From Sneathiella glossodoripedis JCM 23214 (GTDB lineage: Bacteria > Pseudomonadota > Alphaproteobacteria > Sneathiellales > Sneathiellaceae), in NCBI RefSeq assembly GCF_000616095.1, contig NZ_BAMS01000001.1, positions 682,001 to 746,000 of the forward strand: a DNA stretch of 64,000 bases, in the 5' to 3' direction. How positions within the stretch are numbered: the first letter of the stretch is position 1; each line of letters opens with the position of its first letter. The notes below the pieces were generated by a model. The model was not told the DNA's origin. It searched no databases and saw nothing but the letters and a program-made list of their open reading frames with translations. Below, one piece after another: positions 1 through 9,528 of this stretch. A program made the translations under genes and the position numbers.

Positions 1-2
1 AC

Positions 3-758
3 CCTCCGCTTATCATATCCTCTGTTCGGGATATTCTCGTCGCACAAACCAAGCCCGGGCGAAATGATGAAATGCTGGATCTTGTGAAGCGGTATTTTGA
101 CACGGTTCTGGTGCATGGTGATCCAGATCTGATCTCGCTGGATCAGACTTTTCCACACACAACAGCAATATCAAATCTTATTTTTTATACAGGATATGTT
201 GTCGATAGATCCGGTCAAAAAGGGGGTGAAGAGGCCCCCGGCTATGACGAGGTTATTGTTTCAAGTGGCGGAGGTGCAGTAGGGACACAATTGTTGAAAA
301 CAGCAATTGAAGCGAAACAGCTGAGCAAGCTGAATGATAAGGTCTGGCGTCTATTAGTGGGGGCCACTGTAGAGGAAGAGGTTTTTGAAGAGCTGAGGGC
401 CTTGTCTGGCGATGGCGTCATCGTCGAACGCGCCCGAAAAGATTTTCCGACACTTCTCATGAATTGTGCGCTTTCGATCAGCCAGGGGGGATACAATACA
501 GTCATGGAGATACTGTATGCGAAGTGTAAAGCCGTTATTGTCCCTTATGCAGGTGGCGTAGAGACTGAACAGACATTGCGTGCGCAGTTGCTTGCGGACA
601 AGGGTGTTTTACAAATCGCCGATGAAGAAGGGCTGGATGCGGTGAAATTGGCTGCAAAAGTGGATCTGGCCTATGACGGACCACCTGCGCAAGCTGAAAT
701 TAATGTAAATGGCGCGCAAAAGACCGTGGAGCTTCTTAAGAGCTGGGTGGCAAAGTAA
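3..758 (+). CDS. MurG-like glycosyltransferase (COG4671 type), C-terminal part
   Basis: The frame is open from the first bases of the window with no stop or convincing start, so the gene begins upstream; about 251 codons are visible. The fragment reads through SVRDIL and VLVHGDP to a glycine-rich VSSGGGAVG segment and ends with a SQGGYNTVMEI motif. This is the C-terminal nucleotide-sugar-binding half of a GT-B fold, as in MurG and the COG4671 predicted glycosyltransferases. It should transfer a sugar from a nucleotide donor; donor and acceptor cannot be read from the sequence. Its stop overlaps the next start (TAATG), so it is probably translationally coupled to the deacetylase gene. An internal ATG at 72 would give a shorter product, but the homology continues upstream of it. 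Confidence 0.82.
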   Translation, partial: PPLIISSVRDILVAQTKPGRNDEMLDLVKRYFDTVLVHGDPDLISLDQTFPHTTAISNLIFYTGYVVDRSGQKGGEEAPGYDEVIVSSGGGAVGTQLLKTAIEAKQLSKLNDKVWRLLVGATVEEEVFEELRALSGDGVIVERARKDFPTLLMNCALSISQGGYNTVMEILYAKCKAVIVPYAGGVETEQTLRAQLLADKGVLQIADEEGLDAVKLAAKVDLAYDGPPAQAEINVNGAQKTVELLKSWVAK

Positions 759-1546
759 TGTTTGGGTCTTGGGACGCGTTATCTGCGGAGCTTGATATTT
801 GGTCTAAAGGCCGGAAGAAGGCTACGTTTTGGTGGCGGGATGATGACCTGAATGAACCTTCTTTGGCGTTGGAGCGTTTACTGTCGCTACGTCAGCGTTT
901 GGATCTCCCGCTCACGCTTGCAACTATACCTGACAATGTAGACCCGGTTTTATCTGACTATATTGATGGTTGCGAACTGGTGCAGCACGGCGTGACACAT
1001 GTATCTCACGCAGAAAAAGGGGAAAAGAAATCTGAATTTCCCGCTTCCAGAGATTTAAATGAAGCTAAAGTGCAATTATTGGCAGGTAAAGCCAGACTGG
1101 AAGAGTTGTTTCCAAATGATTTTTTTGCGTTCTTCGTTCCACCTTGGAACAGAATTTCGGCTGAGACGCTAAATCTACTTCCGGGGTTAGGGTTTATTGG
1201 AGTATCCCGATTTAAATCACGGCAAAGCGCTTGCCCCTTTCCAGCGTTTGCTGAAGTTAATACGCATATCGACCCGGTTAACTGGCGCTTGGATCGAAGT
1301 GCCTATCCTGAACATGTAATTCTGTCCGATATTATTCAGGCCTTGAAAAACAGAAGGCTTGGAAAAGCTGATATTTTGGAGCCCATAGGCATCCTCACTC
1401 ATCATTTGATGTTTGACGAGCCTTTGTGGGAAATAACCTATAAGCTTCTTACTTTTTTGGAAAACCACGAAGCTGTAAGATTTCTGACATTGAGAGGCGC
1501 TATTTCCCTCATCGATGAAATGCCGGATTTACCAGAGTATAACTAG
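758..1546 (+). CDS. polysaccharide deacetylase family protein
   Basis: This 262-residue protein looks like a NodB/CE4-type polysaccharide deacetylase. Acidic residues in FWWRDDD (about 24-30) and a metal-type HGVTH pair (H77, H81) are in the expected places, followed by a VPPWNR segment near residue 130. Family members remove N- or O-acetyl groups from glycans using a divalent metal. There is no signal peptide, so it probably acts in the cytoplasm, possibly on a lipid-linked or nucleotide-linked glycan made with the adjacent glycosyltransferase. It begins one base inside the upstream stop codon. The substrate is unknown. Confidence 0.8.
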   Translation: MFGSWDALSAELDIWSKGRKKATFWWRDDDLNEPSLALERLLSLRQRLDLPLTLATIPDNVDPVLSDYIDGCELVQHGVTHVSHAEKGEKKSEFPASRDLNEAKVQLLAGKARLEELFPNDFFAFFVPPWNRISAETLNLLPGLGFIGVSRFKSRQSACPFPAFAEVNTHIDPVNWRLDRSAYPEHVILSDIIQALKNRRLGKADILEPIGILTHHLMFDEPLWEITYKLLTFLENHEAVRFLTLRGAISLIDEMPDLPEYN

Positions 1547-1560
1547 TTACAGTTGAAGAG

Positions 1561-2081
1561 ATGCCGAAAACCTACAGCTACCCCGGAAATGAAATTCGAA
1601 AAGAATATTACAGATCCGGTGCGGGAATGCTGTTATCGGGCGTTCCCCTCTTGTTGTTCGGGCCATCATCTGTCATTGTTTCCCTATTGGGATGTTTTTT
1701 CTGCCTGTTTTCTCTCTATGGGATCAGGGCTTTCCGTCGCAGTCGCTTAAAGATCGTCCTTGGCAAGGATACGATCAAAGTTACGGGGTTAAGAGAGAAA
1801 ACAATTTTGTGGGAGGAACTTGAGGGCGTCAAATTATCCTATTACTCAACCGCCGGGATGGGGAAAAGGGGTGGATGCAACTCAAGCTGAAAGCAAGGGG
1901 AGTCAGATTGAGGGTAGAGTCGACCATCACTGATTTTTGGGATTTGGTAGATACTTGCGCGTTGATTGCAAATGACAGGGGGCTGTTACTGGATTCAACT
2001 ACGATCCGGAACATGCGTACACTGGGAATTGAAACTCACGCTTCAGGATATCAGCAGATCCAGAATTGGGGAAAAGAGTAG
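1561..2081 (+). CDS. small inner-membrane protein, frameshifted at about 1848
   Basis: Two overlapping frames (1561-1890 and 1875-2081) make one protein of about 173 residues when one base is restored near 1848. The first frame gives two close hydrophobic segments (about residues 22-55). The second, read upstream of its ATG, continues the sequence as STRRDGEKGWMQLKLKARG, and repair needs only CCC where CC is read. The part after the membrane segments looks like a small beta-rich cytoplasmic domain (DUF or PH-like), then a helix-rich tail. Its function is unknown. It lies 14 bases after the deacetylase and 3 bases before the ABC ATPase, so it probably belongs to the same transcript. Confidence 0.65.
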
Positions 2082-2084
2082 CTG

Positions 2085-3977
2085 ATGTCCAACGTTTTAC
2101 TTGTACGTGACCTAAAAGTTGAGTTTAGGGTTGCAGAAGGTGTTGTGAAAGCAGTGGACGGGGTCACTTTTCGGGTCCCCAAAGGGAAGACTGTTGCTTT
2201 GGTGGGCGAGTCGGGTTCTGGAAAGTCCGTCATTAGTCAGGCGATCATGTCTATCCTACCAAAAGCGGCCCATATCACAGATGGAGAAATTCTGTTTTTT
2301 GACCCTGAGAAACCCGGCAATTTTTATGATATTGCAAAATTGAAGCCTGAAAGCCGGGAAATGAGAGAAATTCGTGGGGGGCGGATAACGATCATTTTTC
2401 AGGAACCCATGACCTCTCTCTCTCCGCTTCATACGATTGGTAACCAGATTTCGGAAGCTCTTCATCTACACCACAAAAAAAGCAAGGAAGAAGGTTTGGA
2501 GCTTACAATCGACATGCTTCGATTGGTAGGATTTCCAAATCCTGAAGCAGCTGTAAACACATACCCGTTTGAGCTCTCTGGTGGTTTGCGACAAAGAGCA
2601 ATGATTGCCATGGCGATGATTTGTCATCCGGCGCTTCTTATTGCCGATGAGCCGACAACAGCGCTTGATGTAACTATTCAGGCGCAAATTCTGGACCTGA
2701 TGCAGAAATTGCAGCAAAAATTGAAAATGGCAATTCTGTTGATTACCCACGATCTGGGTGTGGTTGCCAGTATGGCTGATGAAGTTGTTGTCATGTATCA
2801 TGGCAAGGTAATGGAACAGGGAACTCTTGAAGATATCTTTACGGACCCACGGCATCCTTACTTAAAAGCGCTGCTGAAAGCTGTTCCACGCTTCAATATG
2901 AAAGAAGGAGAGCGTTTAACTCCTATTCGGGAAATTACGCGTGATCAGGATAGCAAATTTTTGGCACAGGCTAATCCTCGGGAGGTACTCTCCGAGGACG
3001 ATAAACCTATTTTGCAGGTTTCCAATCTGACCAAAGTCTTTTCAACTCGAAAAACCTCGCTTTTCGGGAGCAAACCTGCAGGAACTGTTAAGGCGGTGGA
3101 TCAGGTTACTTTTTTTATAAAACCCGGGGAATGTTTGGGATTGGTCGGGGAATCCGGTTGCGGCAAGACAACACTTTCAAAAATGATATTGCGGGCAATT
3201 AGCGCAACTGAAGGCTCGGTTGTTTATAATGACCGCGGAAGTGATGTTGACGTACTGGCAATGAACAACAGCGAACTCTTTGATTATCGTAGCAAGGTCC
3301 AGTTTATTTTTCAGGACCCTTTTTCGTCGCTCAATCCTAGAATGACCGTGTTTGACATCATTTCTGAACCATTGGTAATTCACAATATTGGAACGCAAAA
3401 GGAACGTGAGGAAACTGTTAAAGAACTCATGAATTTGGTGGGATTGGATGTTCGTTTTTTACGGCGTTATCCTCATTCATTTTCAGGTGGCCAAAGGCAA
3501 AGGATCGGGATTGCACGTGCGCTGGCACTCAAACCGGATCTGTTGATATGCGATGAACCGGTCTCCGCGCTGGACGTATCCATTCAGGCGCAAATTCTGA
3601 ACCTGCTAAAAGATTTGCAAAAAGAGCTGGGGCTGACCTATCTGTTTATTTCTCATAATCTTGCGGTTGTTGATTATATTGCTGATAGAATTGCGGTGAT
3701 GTGTCAGGGGCGTCTGGTTGAGACGGCGCCAAAAGAGGTTCTGTTTAAAAACCCCATTCACCCATACACAAAAAGGCTGCTGGCTGCCGTTCCGGAACCA
3801 AATCCTGATCACAAGCTGGATTTCGATCATCTGGTTTCAGAAAAAGCGTCAGATCCGTCACAATGGGAGGCACCCTTTACGATTAATGATGACACGAAAC
3901 CGCTCATGCTTGATCTGGGTGATGGTCATTTTGTCAGGGTGCATGAGGGGACAAGCGTAAAGGATCTGAAGTCATGA
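2085..3977 (+). CDS. peptide-type ABC importer, double ATPase subunit (YejF/DppDF-like)
   Basis: This 630-residue protein has two fused ABC ATPase domains, as in YejF. Domain 1 has Walker A GESGSGKS (41-48), signature LSGGLRQR and Walker B LLIADEP. Domain 2 has GESGCGKT, FSGGQRQR and LLICDEP. Each is followed by an oligopeptide-family C-terminal region (HPYLKALLKAVP and HPYTKRLLAAVP), typical of dipeptide/oligopeptide/nickel importers. It would energise uptake through the two permeases encoded at 5896-8105. Its stop overlaps the binding-protein start (ATGA), so the genes are coupled. The gene order ATPase, binding protein, permease, permease differs from yejABEF of E. coli. The substrate is unknown; the upstream glycan genes hint at a glycopeptide or oligosaccharide. 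Confidence 0.93.
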   Translation: MSNVLLVRDLKVEFRVAEGVVKAVDGVTFRVPKGKTVALVGESGSGKSVISQAIMSILPKAAHITDGEILFFDPEKPGNFYDIAKLKPESREMREIRGGRITIIFQEPMTSLSPLHTIGNQISEALHLHHKKSKEEGLELTIDMLRLVGFPNPEAAVNTYPFELSGGLRQRAMIAMAMICHPALLIADEPTTALDVTIQAQILDLMQKLQQKLKMAILLITHDLGVVASMADEVVVMYHGKVMEQGTLEDIFTDPRHPYLKALLKAVPRFNMKEGERLTPIREITRDQDSKFLAQANPREVLSEDDKPILQVSNLTKVFSTRKTSLFGSKPAGTVKAVDQVTFFIKPGECLGLVGESGCGKTTLSKMILRAISATEGSVVYNDRGSDVDVLAMNNSELFDYRSKVQFIFQDPFSSLNPRMTVFDIISEPLVIHNIGTQKEREETVKELMNLVGLDVRFLRRYPHSFSGGQRQRIGIARALALKPDLLICDEPVSALDVSIQAQILNLLKDLQKELGLTYLFISHNLAVVDYIADRIAVMCQGRLVETAPKEVLFKNPIHPYTKRLLAAVPEPNPDHKLDFDHLVSEKASDPSQWEAPFTINDDTKPLMLDLGDGHFVRVHEGTSVKDLKS

Positions 3978-5892
3978 TACAGTTGTCAAAGCGTGATTTC
4001 AGTATTGCAGTTGTTGCTCTCAGTCTTTTGCTTGCTTGGGTTACTTCAGTTTCAGCAAGGACGGAAGTTCCGTTTTTCGAGGCTGAAGTCAAATCCGGGG
4101 CACTTGAGCCAGTGGAGCACAGATTGCCTGAAAATCCAATGGTTGTTCCCTTGTTTGAGGGGCAGGAGCTTGGCAGGTACGGCGGCACGTTAAATAGCCT
4201 TATTGGGAATCCGTCTGATGTGAAACTTCTGTTTGTATATGGCTATGCACGGCTTTTGGGTTATACGCCGTCCTTGAAGCTGGTTCCTGATATACTTGCA
4301 AATTATGAAGTTGAAGAAAATCGGATATTCACGTTCACTTTGCGAAAAAATCATCGTTGGTCTGATGGCGCTCCATTTACAACCGAGGATTTCCGCTATT
4401 GGTGGGAGGATGTAGCGAATAATCCGAAATTGTCACCAACCGGACCTCCTGTAGCTATGCTTGTTGACGGAAAACCGCCGACCGTCACGATACTAAATGA
4501 ATTGCGGGTTCGATATGAGTGGGATCAACCAAATCCGGATTTTCTACGGCATCTGGCAAGCGCTGCTCCATTGTTGATCTACCGACCGTCTCATTACTTG
4601 AAGCCGTTCCACGAAAAATATGTGGATATGTCCAAAATGAGCAAAATTCAGAAGATCAAGTTCAAATCATGGGCATCGAAACATAATCGACTGGATAACC
4701 TCTATAAATTTGACAATCCTGAACTTCCGACATTGCAACCATGGCGTAATATAACTGCTGCTCCGGCAACCCGATTTGTTGGGGTGAGAAATCCGTATTT
4801 CCATCGAGTAGATTTGGAAGGGCGACAGCTCCCCTATATTGATCGAGTGGTGTTGTCAGTATCTGAGCCGAAACTGATCTCTGCGAAGCTGCTTCAGGTG
4901 ATGTCGATTTGCAGGTACGTGCTATCAAGTTACAGGATGCAACCTTTTTGAAAGCAAACGAGAAACGCTCTGCTTATCGGGTTCTGTTGTGGCCAACAGT
5001 CCAGGGTTCGCATTTCGCGCTTTTTCCAAATCTGAACGCCAATGATCCTAAATGGCGGAAACTGCTAAGAGATGTAAGATTTCGCCGCGCGCTATCCTTG
5101 GCAATTGACCGCGAAGAAATCAATGATGTGTTGTTCTTCGGATTGGCCAAAGAAGGCAACAATACCGTCCAGGAGCAAAGTGAACTTTTTGAAGACCATT
5201 TTCAAACAAACTGGGCGGAATTGGATTTTGAAAAAGCCAACCAATTACTGGACGAGTTGGGTCTTACCAAGCGCAATGATAATGGAATAAGGTTGATGGA
5301 AGATGGGGAGCCCCTGTCTATCATTGTCGAAACAGCAGGCGAGAGTACAGAGCAGACTGATGTCCTGGAGCTGATCCGCGATTCCTGGCGTGAAATTGGT
5401 GTCGCCCTTTTTACAAAACCGTCTCAACGCACAGTGTTTCGAAATCGGATATTTTCCGGAGAGACCATAATGTCCGTATGGTCAGGAATGGAAAATGGCG
5501 TGCCAACAGCAAATGAGAGCCCAGCAAGGTTGGCCACAACCAGTCAGCTTAGCTACCAATGGCCCAAATGGGGGCAGTATTACGAGACCAAGGGGCAATC
5601 TGGCGAGCCAGTTGATATGCCAGAGGTTGAGCGACTGAATGAGCTCTATCGGGCTTGGCATATAGCTGACAACGATCAGGAACGGACGCGGATCTGGAAA
5701 GAAATGCTCCAAATTCATGTTGAGCAGCAATTCACAATTGGTGTGGTAAGCGGAATTTTACAGCCGATCGTAGTTAAAAACCATTTGATGAATGTCCCGA
5801 AAAAAGCAATTTTTAATTGGGATCCGGGTGCTCATTTGGGCATGTATCATCCAGATTTATTCTGGTTCAATGAAGAGAGGGTGAAGGAGTAA
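3974..5892 (+). CDS. ABC importer periplasmic substrate-binding protein (SBP_bac_5 family), frameshifted at about 4889
   Basis: The frames 3974-4951 and 4909-5892 join into one protein of about 639 residues. The N-terminus has a Sec signal peptide ending near VSVSA (about residue 29). The body has the DppA/OppA-type sequence, including TFTLRKNHRWSDGAPFTTED and later VRFRRALSLAIDREEIN. The frames connect at ...LISAK-(A)ASGDVDLQVR, which needs GG where a single G is read near 4889. Periplasmic capture of a peptide-like ligand is the family role. Coding overlaps the ATPase gene by 4 bases and the permease follows after 3 bases. Confidence 0.88.
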
Positions 5893-5895
5893 GTC

Positions 5896-6924
5896 ATGTT
5901 CAGCTACTTTATCCAGCGCCTTCTGGTCATGATTCCAACACTGCTGATTGTCAGTATCCTCACGTTTATCATTATCCAGTTGCCACCCGGGGATTATCTA
6001 TCAAATCAGTTACAAGAGCTAAAAGCGCAAGGTGAAAGCGCGAGTGCGGCGGCAAAAATTACTTTTTTGAGAGAACAGTATTCACTCGATAAACCATTGA
6101 TAGAGCAATATGCAATCTGGATGGGTTTTTGGCCCGGCCCAAATGGTTTTTCTGGTCTTTTGCAAGGGGATTGGGGACACAGTTTCGCATATGATCTTCC
6201 GGTAACTGAAGTGCTCGGCGATCGAATGCTGCTAACCTTTGTAATCAATTTTTCCACGATTTTATTTATTTATATAGTGGCGTTTCCAATCGGTGTTTAT
6301 TCGGCAACCAGACAATACTCGATCGGAGATTATGGGTTTACCCTGATCGGTTATTTGGGGTTGGCGACTCCAAATTTCCTGTTGGCAATGGTTCTGCTCT
6401 ATTATGCCAACTATTATTTTGGCCTATCCATTGGCGGGCTGATGGATGAAAAATACCTGGATCAACCTTGGAGTTGGGAAAAGGTCAAATCTGTACTCGA
6501 TCATATGATCATTCCAGTGATCGTGATTGGCACCAGCGGCACGGCCGCCATGATCCGCAGGTTACGTGCCAATCTTCTTGATGAGCTGCAAAAACAATAT
6601 GTCACGACCGCCCGCGCCAAAGGGGTTCCGCGTCTTAAGACGCTCGTCAAATATCCAATTCGAATGTCTCTAAATCCGTTTATTGCTGATATTGGCAACT
6701 TGTTGCCTGATGTTATTTCAGGCTCGGTTATTGTAAGTGCAGTGCTTAGTTTGCCAACAGCCGGGCCCATGTTGCTTGAAGCCTTGCGCAGTCAGGATCA
6801 GTATCTGGCAGGATCCTTCCTGATGTTCCTTGCCCTGCTCACCGTAATTGGTGTCTTTATTTCTGACCTGCTTTTGGCGGCACTTGATCCACGGATCAGA
6901 CTGACAGGAGGGGCAACCAAATGA
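5896..6924 (+). CDS. ABC importer permease, YejB/DppB type
   Basis: This 342-residue inner-membrane protein has about six hydrophobic segments. The first is at residues 8-30 (LLVMIPTLLIVSILTFIIIQ), followed by a periplasmic loop with PPGDYLS, as in DppB/OppB/YejB permeases. The cytoplasmic ATPase-coupling (EAA-like) loop is visible around RARAKGVPRLKTL. It would form the transmembrane channel together with the next permease. The start follows the binding-protein stop by 3 bases with a GAAGGAG-like ribosome site inside the preceding gene end, and its end overlaps the next start by 4 bases. Confidence 0.92.
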   Translation: MFSYFIQRLLVMIPTLLIVSILTFIIIQLPPGDYLSNQLQELKAQGESASAAAKITFLREQYSLDKPLIEQYAIWMGFWPGPNGFSGLLQGDWGHSFAYDLPVTEVLGDRMLLTFVINFSTILFIYIVAFPIGVYSATRQYSIGDYGFTLIGYLGLATPNFLLAMVLLYYANYYFGLSIGGLMDEKYLDQPWSWEKVKSVLDHMIIPVIVIGTSGTAAMIRRLRANLLDELQKQYVTTARAKGVPRLKTLVKYPIRMSLNPFIADIGNLLPDVISGSVIVSAVLSLPTAGPMLLEALRSQDQYLAGSFLMFLALLTVIGVFISDLLLAALDPRIRLTGGATK

Positions 6925-8105
6925 GTGATACCGCAAATAGCGGCCGCGAGACCCGCCTAGAACATTGGCATTCAAAAGAGCCGTTCGATCCGCAATCCGT
7001 AGAGAAATTGACACCGGAGCAGGAACAGTATTACATGGCCTCTCAGTGGCGAATGATGTGGTGGAAATTCTGCCGGCATCGTCTTGCCGTTGTAAGCGGT
7101 ATTATTTTGCTCCTGTTTTATCTGTCGATACTGTTTTCGGAGTTTCTGGCTCCTTATGAATTACATAGTCGAAATACGAAATATATTTTTGCACCGCCTC
7201 AATCCATTCATATTTTCCATGAGGGGGAATTGCGAGCACCCTTTGTATATGGCTACCGACAGCGATTGAATCTGGAAACTCTGCAGAGGGAATACAGGGT
7301 CGATACAAACCGGATTTACACCTTGCGGTATTTTTGCCGAGGCGACAAATACAAGATGTGGGGGCTTTTTGAATCTGATTTGCATCTGGTTTGTCCGGAT
7401 GACCAGCGTAGAGCCAGTTTTTTCTGGCTGGGAACGGACAGGCTTGGGCGGGATATTCTCTCGCGAATTATATATGGTACACGTATCTCTCTTACCATTG
7501 GTCTTATCGGTATTATCATAAGCTTTACCCTTGGTATCATTTTAGGGGGTATTTCGGGCTATTATGGCGGCTGGATTGATAATGTTATTCAAAGAACAAT
7601 TGAGCTTCTTAAATCCTTGCCCCAGTTACCTTTGTGGTTGGCCTTGTCTGCAGCATTGCCGGTTACATGGTCGCCAATATGGGTCTTTTTTGGATTGACA
7701 ATTATTTTGGGCCTGCTGGATTGGCCCGGTCTTGCGCGCGCTGTCAGATCCAAATTCTTATCACTGCGCGAAGAAGACTTTACGACCGCTGCGCAGCTTA
7801 TGGGGGCAAGTCCTCCCCGGATTATCGGCAGACATCTTCTGCCCTCTTTCGCATCTCATCTGATCGCCAGCGCAAGCCTCGCGGTACCCAGTATGATACT
7901 GGGGGAAACCGCTCTATCTTTTCTGGGTTTGGGATTACGCCCTCCCATCACGTCCTGGGGCGTGTTGTTAAATGAGACAACCAACATTAATGCGGTGGCG
8001 ACCACACCTTGGTTAATGTATCCGGTTGTGCCGGTCATAATTGTTGTGCTTGCGTTTAATTTTCTGGGAGATGGACTTCGTGACGCTGCAGATCCCTATA
8101 AATAG
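6921..8105 (+). CDS. ABC importer permease, YejE/DppC type
   Basis: This 394-residue inner-membrane protein has an N-terminal cytoplasmic region of about 60 residues, one membrane segment (VVSGIILLLFYLSILFS), a long periplasmic loop and then the core permease segments. WLGTDRLGRDILSRIIYGTR and the coupling loop TTAAQLMGASPPRIIGRHLLP are characteristic of the OppC/DppC/YejE family. The periplasmic insertion (about residues 85-165) is longer than in DppC and resembles YejE-type permeases. It is the last gene of the tightly overlapping cluster and ends 8 bases before the convergent cyclase gene. Confidence 0.92.
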   Translation: MSDTANSGRETRLEHWHSKEPFDPQSVEKLTPEQEQYYMASQWRMMWWKFCRHRLAVVSGIILLLFYLSILFSEFLAPYELHSRNTKYIFAPPQSIHIFHEGELRAPFVYGYRQRLNLETLQREYRVDTNRIYTLRYFCRGDKYKMWGLFESDLHLVCPDDQRRASFFWLGTDRLGRDILSRIIYGTRISLTIGLIGIIISFTLGIILGGISGYYGGWIDNVIQRTIELLKSLPQLPLWLALSAALPVTWSPIWVFFGLTIILGLLDWPGLARAVRSKFLSLREEDFTTAAQLMGASPPRIIGRHLLPSFASHLIASASLAVPSMILGETALSFLGLGLRPPITSWGVLLNETTNINAVATTPWLMYPVVPVIIVVLAFNFLGDGLRDAADPYK

Positions 8106-8113
8106 GGTAGCGG

Positions 8114-9511
8114 TTAGGCCGGGTCCCCAACAACAACAAGATCCACAAGGCCTGTAACTCCACCAACGTGACGAGCAGCGCGGATTTCATTTTGTTGTGC
8201 CGGTTTATAACCCTGTGCTAAGGCAGTTTCAAAACATTCCAATGTTACAACTGTTTGTGCTTTTTCGTCTTTGGCATGTTTGTCCAGCTTTGCAGCCAGA
8301 TTGACAGGTTCCCCTATCACCGTATATTCCAGCCGGCTTTCATCGCCAACAGCACCAAAGAGAATTTGTCCCGATGCTGCTGTAAAGCGGATATATTGGG
8401 GTGATAGACCTTCAGAAATTCTTTCTTTTTCCCAGTTGCCGGCTTCCAGCATCATTTCGTCCAATGCCTGCATACAATCAGCAGCAAAGCTGTCCGAGTT
8501 TTCAACGGCACCAAATGTTGCTAATATTCCGTCTCCCAAAAATTTATCGATCGCGCCACCATGAGACTGAATAATGGGCACCATACGCGCCTGATATTCC
8601 GCGAGAAGTTCTATGACCTCATTCGCTGGCTTTTCCATGGATAATTTAGTAAATCCTTGCAAATCGCAGTGAAGGATCGCAGCGCTACGAATTTGTCCTG
8701 TTCCCGGCTTGATCCAGTTTTCTGAGTGGGTAATTTGATCAGCAATCTCTGGACTGAAAAAACGGGATAAATCTCGAGCGGCGGTGGCCTGAGATACGGA
8801 ATTGATCAGCAGTCTTCGGGCACGGGCGATTACCAGTGCCAAGATGGCTGTCACAATCAATATGCTGATCACCTTGTCAAACTCGGCCCCGATCAGGATT
8901 TTGTGGGACATGGTGTAGAGCACATAATCGTCTGTAATGACATTCATGCCTCCACTTTCATAAATGGCATAGCTCATTAATATGAGCCATCCGATTGCCG
9001 CCGTAAAACCAGCCAGCAACACATAACGTAATTCAAAGCGAAGTGCCCTTAAGGCAATGAATATAAAAACATACAGTAGCGTTGGTGCTTTTAAATAAAA
9101 GGATGGTGGTTGTTGATACTGAATATGGAAACTCCAGATCAGAAACAGAAGGAGAGACATATCCGCGATAACGGATATAGAAAGTACCCATCCTGGAAGA
9201 CGCCAGTTTATCGCCCAGATAAGTCTGCACACCGAGAAGCTGAAGTAAGCAAATAGCGCATAGGGCACTGGTGCAAACATGGTGTCCTGAGAAAAGGTTT
9301 TGGGAGATAGAAAATACAGAACCGCAAAAACCAGAACCAGCAACAATTGAACCGATGCTATCAGGACTTCGGATTGATCTTGCTGGCGTTGAATGGCTAA
9401 CTGCACACGTTCAGGTGGATGACCTTCGATCGGTTCTCCCAAAAGATATGCGCTTTTTAAAAAAGATATCATCGCATTACTATGCCTGATCCCTTTTAAA
9501 ATGACAGTCAC
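8114..9511 (-). CDS. membrane-anchored class III adenylate/guanylate cyclase
   Basis: This 465-residue protein has an N-terminal region with about six hydrophobic segments (residues 50-250) followed by a class III cyclase domain (about 270-440). Metal-binding aspartates lie in HCDLQGF and in KFLGDGILATF. The catalytic asparagine is in GEPVNLAAKLD, but the arginine usually found four residues after it (NxxxR) is lysine here. The family makes cAMP, or less often cGMP, from the nucleoside triphosphate; the membrane part probably senses a signal or only anchors. The longest frame starts with GTG at 9511 preceded by GAGAAGTT; an ATG at 9472 is the alternative. Convergent with the ABC operon. Confidence 0.88.
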   Translation of the reverse strand: MTVILKGIRHSNAMISFLKSAYLLGEPIEGHPPERVQLAIQRQQDQSEVLIASVQLLLVLVFAVLYFLSPKTFSQDTMFAPVPYALFAYFSFSVCRLIWAINWRLPGWVLSISVIADMSLLLFLIWSFHIQYQQPPSFYLKAPTLLYVFIFIALRALRFELRYVLLAGFTAAIGWLILMSYAIYESGGMNVITDDYVLYTMSHKILIGAEFDKVISILIVTAILALVIARARRLLINSVSQATAARDLSRFFSPEIADQITHSENWIKPGTGQIRSAAILHCDLQGFTKLSMEKPANEVIELLAEYQARMVPIIQSHGGAIDKFLGDGILATFGAVENSDSFAADCMQALDEMMLEAGNWEKERISEGLSPQYIRFTAASGQILFGAVGDESRLEYTVIGEPVNLAAKLDKHAKDEKAQTVVTLECFETALAQGYKPAQQNEIRAARHVGGVTGLVDLVVVGDPA

Positions 9512-9528
9512 AACTTCTCATATGTTTG

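Noticed and set aside
2466-2855. 129-residue reverse ORF inside the ABC ATPase gene
   Set aside because: It lies wholly opposite a strongly supported coding frame and has no family features.
4880-4920. Programmed ribosomal frameshift in the binding-protein gene
   Set aside because: No slippery heptamer or downstream structure is evident, and many unrelated genes show the same one-base loss, so an assembly error is more likely.
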